DNA from: Thalassolituus alkanivorans
GTDB lineage: Bacteria; Pseudomonadota; Gammaproteobacteria; Pseudomonadales; Oceanobacteraceae
Reading direction: 5' to 3'
Assembly: GCF_020447205.1 (NCBI RefSeq)
Contig: NZ_JAJAEL010000049.1
Span: 252,894-311,274, forward strand
Length of the DNA: 58,381 bases
Under the pieces are notes generated by a model, which saw nothing but the letters and a program-made list of their open reading frames with translations, searched no databases and was not told the DNA's origin. Both the position numbers and the translations under genes were made by a program. How positions within the stretch are numbered: position 1 is the first letter of the stretch; every line of letters starts with the position of its first letter. Of this stretch, positions 20,011 through 29,539 are shown piece by piece.

Positions 20011-21531
20011 ATGTGCGGAATTGTGGGGATCGTTGCCAAAACCCATGTTAATCAGGCCATCTATGATGCCCTGACGGTGTTGCAGCATCGCGGCCAGGAC
20101 GCTGCCGGTATTGTTACCAGCTTTGAAAATAAGCTGTTTCTGCGTAAGGATAACGGTCTGGTCAGCGACGTGTTCCGTACCCGTCACATGCAGCGTCTGA
20201 CCGGTAATATGGGGATCGGCCATGTGCGTTACCCGACCGCCGGCAGCTCAAGCTCAGCGGAAGCTCAGCCGTTTTATGTGAACTCACCGTACGGTATTAC
20301 TCTGGCGCATAACGGCAACCTGACCAATACCGAACAGCTGGCGGATGATATTTATCGCGAAGATCTGCGTCATATCAACACCACCTCCGACTCGGAAGTA
20401 TTGCTTAATATTTTTGCCCATGAACTGCAGGAACAGAAGCAACTGCAGCCATCGCCGGAAGTGATTTTCAAAGCAGTGAAAAATGTTCATCGCCGTATCC
20501 GTGGTGGCTATGCTGTCGTCGCCATGATCAGCGGTTACGGCATTGTGGCTTTCCGTGATCCGAACGGTATCCGCCCGGCGATCTTTGGTCGCCGCGATAC
20601 CGCTCAGGGGCCGGAATACATGGTGGCTTCTGAATCGGTAGCACTGGATGCGCTGGGCTTTAAACTTGAGCGCGATATTGCTCCGGGTGAAGCCATTGTT
20701 ATTACCGAAGAAGGCGAACTGTTTACCCAGCAATGTGCAGAAAATACCTCGCTGACGCCCTGTATTTTTGAACACGTTTATTTTGCCCGTCCGGACTCCA
20801 TCATTGATGGTATTGCCGTGTATAAAGCGCGTTTGCGTATGGGTGAAAAACTGGCGGAAAAAATCATGCGCGAGTATCCGGAGCATGATATCGATGTGGT
20901 TATTCCGATTCCGGATACCAGCCGTTCTTCGGCACTGGAGCTGGCGAATAAACTGGGCGTGAAATATCGCGAAGGTTTTATGAAAAACCGTTATATCGGC
21001 CGCACCTTTATTATGCCGGGTCAGCAGCAGCGTAAAAAATCGGTTAAGCAAAAACTGAACGCGCTGGATCTGGAATTCCGCGGTAAAAACGTTCTGCTGG
21101 TTGACGATTCTATTGTGCGCGGTACCACCTGCGAACAGATTATTGAAATGGCACGTGAAGCGGGTGCCAATAAAGTGTACTTCGCCTCGGCGGCACCTGC
21201 TGTGCGTTACCCGAACGTTTACGGTATCGACATGCCGGCGAAAGAAGAATTTATTGCCCATGGCCGCAGCACCGATGAAATTGCCAAAGAAATCGGTGCC
21301 GACTGGCTGGTGTATCAGAATCTTGATGACCTGATCAGTGCCTGTCTGGAAGGCAGTAAAACCGAAGCGCGCTCGTTCGATTGTTCGGTCTTTACCGGCG
21401 AATATGTGACCGGCGATATCAATGAAGCCTACTTTGATCGTCTGTCACAGTTGCGTAACGATGCCAGCAAAGGCAAGCGTGCAGCGGTAGAAAATGTTGC
21501 CATTGATCTGCACAACGAAGCAGAGTCCTGA
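20011..21531 (+). CDS. purF: Amidophosphoribosyltransferase
   Basis: PurF (506 residues) makes phosphoribosylamine from PRPP and glutamine, the first committed step of purine synthesis. The N-terminal nucleophile cysteine is exposed after removal of Met (MCGIVGIV). The glutaminase domain includes HRGQDAAGI and HNGNLTN, and the PRPP-binding loop is [13 protein letters not shown]. The short N-terminus without a propeptide is the E. coli type. Confidence 0.98.
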   Translation: MCGIVGIVAKTHVNQAIYDALTVLQHRGQDAAGIVTSFENKLFLRKDNGLVSDVFRTRHMQRLTGNMGIGHVRYPTAGSSSSAEAQPFYVNSPYGITLAHNGNLTNTEQLADDIYREDLRHINTTSDSEVLLNIFAHELQEQKQLQPSPEVIFKAVKNVHRRIRGGYAVVAMISGYGIVAFRDPNGIRPAIFGRRDTAQGPEYMVASESVALDALGFKLERDIAPGEAIVITEEGELFTQQCAENTSLTPCIFEHVYFARPDSIIDGIAVYKARLRMGEKLAEKIMREYPEHDIDVVIPIPDTSRSSALELANKLGVKYREGFMKNRYIGRTFIMPGQQQRKKSVKQKLNALDLEFRGKNVLLVDDSIVRGTTCEQIIEMAREAGANKVYFASAAPAVRYPNVYGIDMPAKEEFIAHGRSTDEIAKEIGADWLVYQNLDDLISACLEGSKTEARSFDCSVFTGEYVTGDINEAYFDRLSQLRNDASKGKRAAVENVAIDLHNEAES

Positions 21532-21558
21532 AGCTGAATTCCGGGAAACAGGTGTGCT

Positions 21559-22773
21559 ATGAACGATTTTTCGCAATTTAATGATCGTTATCAGTCAGAT
21601 CTCGAAGGCTGCGCCTTTGAGACGCTGGCTGTTCGTGCCGGTCAGGTACGCAGTGCAGAATGCGAACATTCTGAAGCGATTTTTCCGACCAGCAGTTACG
21701 TGTTTAATTCTGCTGCTGAAGCCGCAGCGCGTTTTGGTGGCGAGTCAGCGGGTAATGTTTATTCGCGTTACACCAATCCGACGGTACGTACCTTTGAAGA
21801 TCGTCTGGCAGCACTGGAAGGCGGCGAGGCCTGTGCGGCAACTTCTTCCGGTATGGCGGCTATTTACGCGGTGGCGATTGCTCATCTGAAAGCCGGTGAT
21901 CACGTATTGTGTTCAGCCAGTGTGTTCGGCAGCACTATTATGCTGTTCGAAAAATTCCTGCGTAAATTTAATGTGTCGATCGATTATGTCGATCTGCTGG
22001 ATCTGAACGACTGGAAAAATAAAACCCGGGAAAATACCCGTTTATTTTTTCTGGAATCACCATCCAACCCATTAAATGATGTGGCTGATCTGGAAGGCAT
22101 TGCTGCGATCGCCAAAGAGGCTAACGCTTTATTTGTGGTTGATAACTGCTTCTGTACTCCGGCGTTGCAAAAACCCTTGCTGTGGGGTGCCGATCTGGTG
22201 GTGCATTCTGCCACTAAATACATCGATGGGCAGGGACGTTGTATCGGTGGTGCGGTTGTTGGTTCGTCAGAGTTGATTGAACCTGTTATTGGTGTACTGC
22301 GTTCAGCAGGTCCGACCATGAGCCCGTTTAATGCCTGGGTGTTCACCAAAGGTCTGGAAACATTGTCGCTGCGCATGAAAGCGCACAGCGAGAATGCAAT
22401 GCAGCTGGCGCAATGGCTGCAGCAGCATCCGAAAGTAAAAACCGTAAATTATTGCGGTCTGGAAAATCATCCGGGCTATGCTCTGGCGAAAAAACAGCAG
22501 AGTGGTTTTGGCGGTGTTTTATCCTTTGAAGTGATTGGTGGCCGTGAAGAAGCCTGGAAGGTGGTGGATGCCACCCGCATGATTTCTATTACCGCTAATC
22601 TCGGTGATGTTAAAACCACCATTACTCACCCGGGTACCACCACACATGGCCGGTTGAGTGAAGACGAACGGCAGAAAGCCGGTATTTCTCAGGCGTTGCT
22701 GCGTGTTGCTGTGGGTCTGGAGAGTATCGATGATATTCAGCGCGATCTGGCCCGCGGTCTGGACGCACTGTGA
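21559..22773 (+). CDS. metZ: O-succinylhomoserine sulfhydrylase
   Basis: MetZ (404 residues), a PLP enzyme of the Cys/Met metabolism family making homocysteine directly from O-succinylhomoserine and sulfide. The PLP lysine is in HSATKYIDGQGR, and YSRYTNPT and SSGMAAIYA bind cofactor phosphate. The cvpA-purF-metZ order matches Pseudomonas, which supports MetZ over MetB. A strong terminator follows. Confidence 0.93.
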   Translation: MNDFSQFNDRYQSDLEGCAFETLAVRAGQVRSAECEHSEAIFPTSSYVFNSAAEAAARFGGESAGNVYSRYTNPTVRTFEDRLAALEGGEACAATSSGMAAIYAVAIAHLKAGDHVLCSASVFGSTIMLFEKFLRKFNVSIDYVDLLDLNDWKNKTRENTRLFFLESPSNPLNDVADLEGIAAIAKEANALFVVDNCFCTPALQKPLLWGADLVVHSATKYIDGQGRCIGGAVVGSSELIEPVIGVLRSAGPTMSPFNAWVFTKGLETLSLRMKAHSENAMQLAQWLQQHPKVKTVNYCGLENHPGYALAKKQQSGFGGVLSFEVIGGREEAWKVVDATRMISITANLGDVKTTITHPGTTTHGRLSEDERQKAGISQALLRVAVGLESIDDIQRDLARGLDAL

Positions 22774-22792
22774 ATATCCGCGAGTAAAAAAG

Positions 22793-22827
22793 AACGGGAA
22801 TAACCCAGGTTATTCCCGTTTTTTTTG
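22793..22827 (+). terminator. Rho-independent terminator after metZ
   Basis: AACGGGAATAACC and GGTTATTCCCGTT pair perfectly over 13 bp and are followed by a T-run. It ends the cvpA-purF-metZ unit 20 bp after the metZ stop. Confidence 0.95.
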
Positions 22828-22975
22828 GTCTCATTTTTCCCCGTACGGTTATCAGTCTGACCATTCTTTACGCGCAATTCTGTGCTTCTTTCCTCAGCCT
22901 GAGTGTCTGCCCATTTCCCTGCAACCCTGAGTCACTTATGCTTGAGCTTTATGACGGGCAGTAACAGGAAACACT

Positions 22976-23902
22976 ATGACCACTCCTATTCAACGTGCGC
23001 TTGAGCAACTCAGTGCTGTCATTCTCGGTAAAGAAGAGCAGCTCAAGCTGGCGCTCAGTTGTCTGCTGGCCCGTGGTCACCTGCTGATTGAAGATTTGCC
23101 CGGCATGGGCAAAACCACCTTATCCCACGCTCTGGCTGGTGTGCTGGGTCTGCAATATAACCGCATTCAGTTCACCTCTGATTTATTGCCCGCCGATATT
23201 CTTGGCGTCAGTATTTTTGAGCGTGAAAGCGGTTCGGATGTTGGCCGCTTCCGTTTTCATCCGGGGCCGGTGTTCACCCAGTTATTACTGGCCGATGAAA
23301 TTAACCGCGCAACGCCTAAAGCACAGAGTGCGTTGCTCGAGGCGATGGAAGAAGGGCAGGTGACGGTGGAAGGGGAAACCCGGCCACTGCCTATGCCGTT
23401 TTTCGTGATCGCCACACAAAACCCGGTGTCGCAATCGGGAACTTTCCCGTTGCCGGAATCTCAGCTCGACCGTTTTTTAATGCGTATTCAGCTGGGCTAT
23501 CCCAATGAGAAGGCTGAACGCGAACTGCTCGAAGGACGTGACCGCCGCACCATGGCCAGCAACCTCAAGCCGCTTTTAACCACGCAGGAATTAGCGCAGC
23601 TGCAACAGCAGGTAAACAGCGTGCAGGCCTCGGCCAGTGTGCTGGACTATGTGCAGCGCATTATTGCTTTTACCCGTTATGAGGGGGGCTTTCAGTACGG
23701 TTTATCACCGCGCGGTGCGCTGGCTTTGCTGCGCAGTGCCAAGGCCTGGGCTCTGGTGGATGGTAACCGTCAGCACTTGCTGCCGGAGGATATTCAGGCG
23801 GTGCTGCCGGCGGTGGTTGATCATCGCCTGGCAGAAGCGGCCGATGGCGGCGCGCACAGCGTGTCGCAACGTATCCTCAATACGGTGCCGGTTCTGGTAT
23901 GA
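22976..23902 (+). CDS. MoxR-family AAA+ ATPase
   Basis: A 308-residue MoxR AAA+ ATPase. Walker A is LPGMGKTTLSH, Walker B LLADEINRATPKAQSALLEA, and the sensor-1 region VIATQNPVSQSGTFPLPESQ. It starts an operon with a DUF58 protein and a transglutaminase-like protein (4-bp overlaps at both junctions), the common MoxR set. MoxR proteins act as chaperone-like ATPases for metal or complex assembly; the target here is unknown. Confidence 0.93.
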   Translation: MTTPIQRALEQLSAVILGKEEQLKLALSCLLARGHLLIEDLPGMGKTTLSHALAGVLGLQYNRIQFTSDLLPADILGVSIFERESGSDVGRFRFHPGPVFTQLLLADEINRATPKAQSALLEAMEEGQVTVEGETRPLPMPFFVIATQNPVSQSGTFPLPESQLDRFLMRIQLGYPNEKAERELLEGRDRRTMASNLKPLLTTQELAQLQQQVNSVQASASVLDYVQRIIAFTRYEGGFQYGLSPRGALALLRSAKAWALVDGNRQHLLPEDIQAVLPAVVDHRLAEAADGGAHSVSQRILNTVPVLV

Positions 23903-24876
23903 CGACACTCGCCAGTCGCTGGCGCGCGCGCTGGAAACGCTGGCTTGACCGGCGTATTCCGCCGGCGCCTCAGGTAACGCTTAATCATAAGTCCATTTTT
24001 ATTCTGCCAACCCGTACCGGGCTGCTGTTCACGCTGTTGCTGATTGTCCTTCTGCTGACGGCGATTAACTACCAGAACAGCCTGATTTACGGCCTGACCT
24101 TCTGGCTGTTCAGTGTGTCGCTGGCGGCGATGATGTTCACTTTCCGTAACCTGTCCGGACTGACGCTGGCAGCCGGGCGGGCGTATCCCTGTTTTGCCGG
24201 TGATGTGATTGAGCTACCGCTGCGCCTGATCGCGGCTCCCAAGCGCTTTCATGAAGCCTTGCTGCTGGGTTTTCCCGATAATCCGTCACAACTGACCGAT
24301 GTCGATACTGCCCAGACCCGTTCGCTGGCGCTGAGTTTCCGCACTCATAAGCGTGGGCCGCTGCAGGCTGAACGCCTGCGGCTGGACTCGCGCTTTCCGC
24401 TGGGGCTGTTCAATACCTGGACCTGGGTAAAACTCGACTTTAACGCGCTGGTGTACCCGAAACCGGAAACCGTGCCCTTTGTGTTTGCTGCCGGTGAGCA
24501 GGGAGATAAGCTGGCCGGAGCGCCATCCAGTGTGTCCGGTCAGCAGGATTTTCAGGGGCTGCGAAATTATCAGCCCGGCGATTCCATGCGCCAGATCGCC
24601 TGGAAACAGCTGGCCCGCGGCAAAGGTCTGGTGAGCAAAGATTTTGACCATGACGAAGGCGCCACCTGCTGGCTCGACTGGGATGTGCTAGCGCCGCAAA
24701 GCACAGAAGTGCGGTTGTCGCGTCTGTGTGGCTGGGTTTTACAGGCACACCAGCTGGGCTGGCGTTACGGCCTGCGTCTGCCGGGTAAAGAAATCGCTCC
24801 GGATCACAGTGACGGTCATCGTGACCGCTGTCTCGAAGCGCTGGCCCTGTATGGTTTTGACCGGGGGGCGCTATGA
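23899..24876 (+). CDS. DUF58 domain protein
   Basis: A 325-residue protein with two transmembrane helices near residues 33-75 and a C-terminal DUF58 region. The family core is visible in RNYQPGDSMRQIAWKQLARG and the acidic FDHDEGATCWLDWD, resembling a degenerate VWA fold. Start and stop overlap the neighbours as ATGA, so it is translated in fixed ratio with MoxR and the transglutaminase. Partner function only; no enzymatic role is known to me. Confidence 0.88.
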   Translation: MTTLASRWRARWKRWLDRRIPPAPQVTLNHKSIFILPTRTGLLFTLLLIVLLLTAINYQNSLIYGLTFWLFSVSLAAMMFTFRNLSGLTLAAGRAYPCFAGDVIELPLRLIAAPKRFHEALLLGFPDNPSQLTDVDTAQTRSLALSFRTHKRGPLQAERLRLDSRFPLGLFNTWTWVKLDFNALVYPKPETVPFVFAAGEQGDKLAGAPSSVSGQQDFQGLRNYQPGDSMRQIAWKQLARGKGLVSKDFDHDEGATCWLDWDVLAPQSTEVRLSRLCGWVLQAHQLGWRYGLRLPGKEIAPDHSDGHRDRCLEALALYGFDRGAL

Positions 24877-26954
24877 GTCGAAGCGGGGGATTAATGAGCA
24901 GCACCGGTCATCCGAATACCGATCTGCAGATTCCGCGCAGCGCCTTGTTGTGGTTGCTGGGCAGTAATCTGGCCGCTTTACTGCCGCACGGACAGCACCT
25001 GCCACTGTGGATGTGGGGGCTGGCGCTGTTTGTTCTGGTGTGGCGCGGGCTGACGCATCTGGGGCGATTATCCTACCCAAACCGCTGGGCCAAAGCGGTG
25101 GCGGTGTTCGCTGCGTCGGCCGCGGTCGTAGTGGCCTTTGAGAAAACCTTTACTCTGGAAAGTGCGGCCGCCTTCCTGATTGCCGCCAGCTTGCTGAAGT
25201 TGCTGGAAATGCGAAACCGCCGCGATGGCTATGTGGTGGTTTTTTTAAGCTACTTCCTGCTCGGCACCGGCTTTCTCTTTGATCAGGGCATTCTGGCGGG
25301 TTTATACGGCATTCTGACAGTGTGGTTGCTGACCAGTGCGCTGGTTGCCCTGCATCAGAACGGTTTCTCCCATGATGCGCCGAGTGTCCGCCGCAGCCGT
25401 CGCGCAGCAAAGCTGGCGGCGGCCATTCTGCTGATGTCGCTGCCGCTGATGCTGGTGTTGTATCTGCTGTTTCCGCGCCTAGCGCCGCTGTGGAGCATGG
25501 CGCTGCAGTCAGGTAAGGCAAAAACCGGTTTGTCGGCAGAAATGGCGCCGGGTGATATTGCCGATCTCAGTCAGTCCGATGAGCTGGCTTTCCGTGTGTC
25601 GTTCAGTGATGGCCAGGTACCTGCCCGCGATCAGCTTTACTGGCGTGCACTGGTTCTGGATGACTACGATGGCCGGCGCTGGCAGCCCAGCGGCGTTACC
25701 TCTGAAGCCCAGTGGTATCCGCAAAGCTGGCAGCCGCCGGCGGACGCTGAAGGGCTGATTCGTTATGAAATTATTCAGGAGGCAACCAGCCAGAAGTGGC
25801 TGTTTGCCCTGCGTGGTGTTGCTGCGCAGGAAGAGCGCATTGGCATGACGATGGATGACCGCCTGGTTGTGCGGCGGCCATTACATGAGCGTAAGCGTTA
25901 TCAGGCACTGTCCTGGCCTTCGGTCAGCATCAGTGAAGATGGCCTGGCCGGGCTTGAGCAACGCCAGAATCTGCAATTACCGCGTGATCGTAATCCTCAG
26001 GCGCGGGCCTGGGCGCAGCAGCGTCGTGCAGAGGCGGTTGATGATGCCGCGTACATTAATGGGTTGTTACGCCATTTCCGTGAGCAGGATTTTTACTACA
26101 CCCTGAAACCACCGCTAATGGGTAGCGAAGAGATTGACGACTTTCTGTTTAATCAGCGTCGCGGCTTCTGTGCCCATTATGCCGGTGCGCTGGTGTTTCT
26201 TGCCCGTGCCGCAGGGATTCCGGCGCGGGTGGTGTCCGGCTATCAGGGCGGCGAATGGAACGCTGCCGATGGTTATTTAACCGTGCGTCAGTACGATGCC
26301 CACGCCTGGGCGGAAGTCTGGCTCAGCGGGCAGGGCTGGGTGCGGGTTGATCCGACGGCGGCGGTTGCGCCGCAGCGTATTGAGTTCGGTCTGGAGCGTG
26401 CGGTCGCTGAAGAGGGGACCTTCCTGCAGGATAATCTGCTGTCACCGCATCGCTTTAAAGGTGTCAGCTGGTTAAACAAGCTGCGTATGGAAATGGACAG
26501 CCTGAACTATTACTGGCAGCTGTGGGTGCTGTCGTATGACGGCAAGCGGCAAAAGAGTTTTCTTAATGGCTGGCTGGGGCTGGAAGACTATCAGCAGGGA
26601 CTTTATGTGCTGGGTGGCAGCTTTGGCGGTTTCTTCCTGCTGGCTTCGTTGGTTGTCTGGTGGCGCCAGCGCCCGGTGCCCTTGTCACCTTTTATGCGCA
26701 GCTGGCAGCGGTTGCAGGAAAAAGGGCAAAAACTGGGGGTAGAGCCGCAGGCTGGAGAAACTGCGGGCAGTTATCTGCAGCGTCTTGAGCAGCATTGCCC
26801 GCAGCAGCAGAGCTTGCTGCGCTGGCTGGCCGGAGAGATTAACCGCAGCCTGTATCAGCCGCAGGTGGATAAACACCAGATACAAAAACAACAGCGTCAG
26901 TTGCTGCATGCGATGGCTAAGGTTCGCCGCCAACTGCGCGCGGGCAGGGACTGA
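24873..26954 (+). CDS. Transglutaminase-like membrane protein (DUF3488/TgpA type)
   Basis: A 693-residue membrane protein. Several N-terminal helices (about residues 20-200) precede a periplasmic transglutaminase-core domain with an intact Cys-His-Asp triad: C in RRGFCAHYAGA, H in YDAHAWAEVWL, D in RVDPTAAV. A further helix lies near 568-590 and a cytoplasmic tail follows. It resembles TgpA of Pseudomonas, in which the periplasmic domain is essential. Start at 24873 overlaps the DUF58 stop; an ATG at 24894 with a GGGGG ribosome site is an alternative. Confidence 0.9.
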   Translation: MSRSGGLMSSTGHPNTDLQIPRSALLWLLGSNLAALLPHGQHLPLWMWGLALFVLVWRGLTHLGRLSYPNRWAKAVAVFAASAAVVVAFEKTFTLESAAAFLIAASLLKLLEMRNRRDGYVVVFLSYFLLGTGFLFDQGILAGLYGILTVWLLTSALVALHQNGFSHDAPSVRRSRRAAKLAAAILLMSLPLMLVLYLLFPRLAPLWSMALQSGKAKTGLSAEMAPGDIADLSQSDELAFRVSFSDGQVPARDQLYWRALVLDDYDGRRWQPSGVTSEAQWYPQSWQPPADAEGLIRYEIIQEATSQKWLFALRGVAAQEERIGMTMDDRLVVRRPLHERKRYQALSWPSVSISEDGLAGLEQRQNLQLPRDRNPQARAWAQQRRAEAVDDAAYINGLLRHFREQDFYYTLKPPLMGSEEIDDFLFNQRRGFCAHYAGALVFLARAAGIPARVVSGYQGGEWNAADGYLTVRQYDAHAWAEVWLSGQGWVRVDPTAAVAPQRIEFGLERAVAEEGTFLQDNLLSPHRFKGVSWLNKLRMEMDSLNYYWQLWVLSYDGKRQKSFLNGWLGLEDYQQGLYVLGGSFGGFFLLASLVVWWRQRPVPLSPFMRSWQRLQEKGQKLGVEPQAGETAGSYLQRLEQHCPQQQSLLRWLAGEINRSLYQPQVDKHQIQKQQRQLLHAMAKVRRQLRAGRD

Positions 26955-26965
26955 GCCTGCGGGGT

Positions 26966-27679
26966 TCAGTCGGGCATTGCAATGATTGCTTTTTTCTCTG
27001 ACGGCCAGGCGCAGAAACAGCCATCACCCGCTACGTTAGCAAAAGGGCCGTAACCCTTTGTGCCCAGTTCGCGCACAATATTCGGGAAAAAGTCATCATT
27101 GGCGACGGTGCACAGCGCGCCGAAGCCGTAGGCGCCAAAATAACCCAGTTCACCTTGCGGGCTTAACAAAGCCAGCGCCGGACTGCTGGGCAGGGGCAGA
27201 TCAAGGCCCTGTGGCTGGCGCATCACTTCCATACGGGTACCGTTCAGCTGGCGGAAATTCTGTAGCTGCTCATCGCTGGTGCCCGGAGCGGCAATCACCA
27301 CGATACGTAACTGCCCGGGGTTAAACTGACTGATCAGGCCATCAAAATGGCGCTGACTGAGCTGGTTGCACAGACAATCGGGGTTCCAGAAATGCAGCAA
27401 AAGCACGGGTTCGTCTGTGCCTTCCGGGATCGCAGACGGTGGCAATTGCTGCAGTAACGGCTGCAGCATCTGGCCGACCTGGCTGGCCTGCCAGAAACGG
27501 GTATCGTCGTTGTTGCTCACAAAGGGGCGGACGTTCTGTTGCTGAAACCACCATAAGCCGGCCAGGGTTGCCAGCAGCCAGACACTGACCAGCAGGGCCA
27601 GCCAGATATTCTTTGCTGAACTGGCCGGTGACGGCGTGCCTGCAGGATGTTTGTTGCTGGACGGTGCGGGTTTGGTCAT
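26966..27679 (-). CDS. Membrane-anchored thioredoxin-like protein (DUF6436-like)
   Basis: A 237-residue protein with a proline/serine-rich N-terminus, one transmembrane helix (about 25-46) and a periplasmic thioredoxin-like fold. HFWNPDCLCNQLSQRH sits where the thioredoxin CxxC would be but has CxC spacing. The C-terminal part ends in AGDGCFCAWP, a second CxC pair. I believe it matches a conserved uncharacterised proteobacterial family (DUF6436-like), from memory. It converges on the transglutaminase gene with an 11-bp gap. A redox role is an inference. Confidence 0.65.
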   Translation of the reverse strand: MTKPAPSSNKHPAGTPSPASSAKNIWLALLVSVWLLATLAGLWWFQQQNVRPFVSNNDDTRFWQASQVGQMLQPLLQQLPPSAIPEGTDEPVLLLHFWNPDCLCNQLSQRHFDGLISQFNPGQLRIVVIAAPGTSDEQLQNFRQLNGTRMEVMRQPQGLDLPLPSSPALALLSPQGELGYFGAYGFGALCTVANDDFFPNIVRELGTKGYGPFANVAGDGCFCAWPSEKKAIIAMPD

Positions 27680-27909
27680 GGGGCTTTTCGCTGCTGGTTG
27701 GGTTTGGCCGGGTCTGGGCGAGTATACCTCAGGATTGCCGTATTTTGTGCGTATGGTTTACTGATTTATACCGTTATCTTTTGGTTCGATCTGGTTATCA
27801 ATCCGCGGAATTGTGCCGGCTGTATTTGTTACTCACTGGGTTATCTGCTGTGGCATTTAATCTTCAGAGCGTTAGGATACGCAGCTTTGCAGACACTTAT
27901 GCGTTCACT

Positions 27910-28902
27910 ATGACGGAACCCTCAGCGCCAGCTCTGGCAGAACCTCCCTGGATTGTATCGCTGACCGAAGAGCAGTTGACCGCGCAGCTGGCCGCTGCCC
28001 GGGTTCCTGTGTTGCTCGATTTCTGGGCCAGCTGGTGTGCGCCTTGTCGGGCAATTCTGCCATTGCTGGAAAAGCTGGTGCTGGAGCTTAACGGGCAGAT
28101 ACTGTTGTTCAAGGTCGATGCAGAACAGTCACCCGAGCTGCAGCAGCGCTTTGCGGTTAAAGGTCTGCCGGCGGTTCTGTTGCTGCAGAACGGCATGGAG
28201 GTTGATCGCTTTCAGCAGACACTCACCGAATCACAGATCCGCGCATTTATTCAGCCCTGGCTCAGGCAGCCAGCGCAGGAGAGTGCTCTGATATCCGGCT
28301 GTCTGCAGCAGGCAGAGCGTGCCTTTGCTGCCGCTGATGCGGATCAGGCGGCATTCAGTCTGAATCAGGCCTGCCAGCTTGCCTGTGGTGCACAGGGCAG
28401 TACAGCACGGATGCTGGCCGATATTCTGAATGTCTTGCTGGAAGGGCTTGGTTGCTTGCCGCGTTCAGAACGTGGTGCTTTGATTCAGCTGGCTGAAGGC
28501 TGGCTGGCCGCCGCCGATTTCAGTGTGTTGCGCGAACCGAAACTGCAACAGGCACAGGCCCGGCTGACGTTACAGCGCCAGCAGTGGCAACAGCCGGCGG
28601 ATGATATCAGCGTGTTGCGTCAGCAATTAGCGCACCCGGACGCGCAGCATGGACAGTTGGTACTGGCGCTTTCGGGTGCTCTGGCGGCGGAGGGGAATTA
28701 TCCGGCAGCCCTGGAGTCCTTGCTGGAGTTTTTACAGTCCCGTTGCCACGACAACCCGCAGGCGTCTACCTCGCTTACAGAGGACGCTGACTATCAGCAG
28801 GTGCAGGCACGGCTGGTTGAACTGATTGATATTTTGCCGGATCGTGTGCTGGCTAACCGTTACCGCCGCCGGTTGTTTGAATTGCCAGCGTTGCCGTTTT
28901 AA
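27910..28902 (+). CDS. cnoX: Thioredoxin-TPR protein, CnoX/YbbN-like
   Basis: About 330 residues: an N-terminal thioredoxin domain (to about 110) and C-terminal TPR-like helices. The active site WCAPC in FWASWCAPCRAIL is intact, unlike E. coli CnoX, in which the first cysteine is missing. CnoX is a holdase that hands clients to DnaK and GroEL after oxidation. I chose the ATG at 27910 because the thioredoxin domain begins just after it; the open frame upstream has no family resemblance. The ribosome site is weak. Confidence 0.85.
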   Translation: MTEPSAPALAEPPWIVSLTEEQLTAQLAAARVPVLLDFWASWCAPCRAILPLLEKLVLELNGQILLFKVDAEQSPELQQRFAVKGLPAVLLLQNGMEVDRFQQTLTESQIRAFIQPWLRQPAQESALISGCLQQAERAFAAADADQAAFSLNQACQLACGAQGSTARMLADILNVLLEGLGCLPRSERGALIQLAEGWLAAADFSVLREPKLQQAQARLTLQRQQWQQPADDISVLRQQLAHPDAQHGQLVLALSGALAAEGNYPAALESLLEFLQSRCHDNPQASTSLTEDADYQQVQARLVELIDILPDRVLANRYRRRLFELPALPF

Positions 28903-28931
28903 CCGACCCTGAATTACCCGGATGAAGAATA

Positions 28932-29534
28932 ATGATGTCTTTTAAAGTACTCGCCAGTGCTCTGGCGATGGTCATTACTTTCAGCGCTTTTTTACCTTAT
29001 ATCCGCGGAATTCTGACCGGTGCGATTAAGGCCCATGTGTTTTCCTGGGTGATCTGGGGAATTACCACTCTGGTGGTTTTTTTCGCGCAACTGAGTGATA
29101 ACGGTGGGGCGGGTGCCTGGGCGGTAGGCTTATCGGCCAGTATCACATTGTTTATCGCCTGTCTGGCGTTTTTAAAACGGGGTGATCTGGCTATCACAAA
29201 ACTGGATTGGTTATTTTTTATTGCGGCTTTATCGTCGCTGCCATTCTGGTATTTCAGTGATTCTGCATTAATGGCGGTTATTATTTTAACCACCGTGGAT
29301 TTATTCGGCTTTGGCCCGACACTGCGTAAAGCCTGGGCGTATCCGCAGTCAGAATCGCTCGGTTTTTTTGCCTTATTTTTATTACGTAATCTGTTGGTGG
29401 TTGCAGCTCTGGAGCATTATTCCTGGGTTACGCTGCTGTTTCCTTTGGCGGTGGCGCTGGCCTGTATGGCGCTGATGCTGATTATTGTTTTGCGTCGCCG
29501 GCAATTAAGCCGGACGACGCCAATATCGTCCTGA
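28932..29534 (+). CDS. Six-helix membrane protein with PQ-loop-like repeats
   Basis: A 200-residue protein with about six or seven hydrophobic helices and two related segments: FLPYIRGILTGAIKAHVFSW near residue 21 and FGPTLRKAWAYPQSESLGFF near 125. Each has a proline, a basic turn and a serine/aromatic helix start, as in PQ-loop/SWEET-type repeats. A small-solute transporter is possible but the substrate is unknown. It follows cnoX after 29 bp and converges on the acyl-CoA dehydrogenase gene with a 5-bp gap. Confidence 0.7.
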   Translation: MMSFKVLASALAMVITFSAFLPYIRGILTGAIKAHVFSWVIWGITTLVVFFAQLSDNGGAGAWAVGLSASITLFIACLAFLKRGDLAITKLDWLFFIAALSSLPFWYFSDSALMAVIILTTVDLFGFGPTLRKAWAYPQSESLGFFALFLLRNLLVVAALEHYSWVTLLFPLAVALACMALMLIIVLRRRQLSRTTPISS

Positions 29535-29539
29535 AGGTA

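Noticed and set aside
20284-21261. 325-residue open frame antisense to purF
   Set aside because: Lies wholly inside purF, which is certain; composition is that of a reverse-strand shadow.
27613-27909. N-terminal extension of the CnoX-like protein
   Set aside because: Open by chance; hydrophobic stretch lacks family resemblance and overlaps the neighbouring gene's start.
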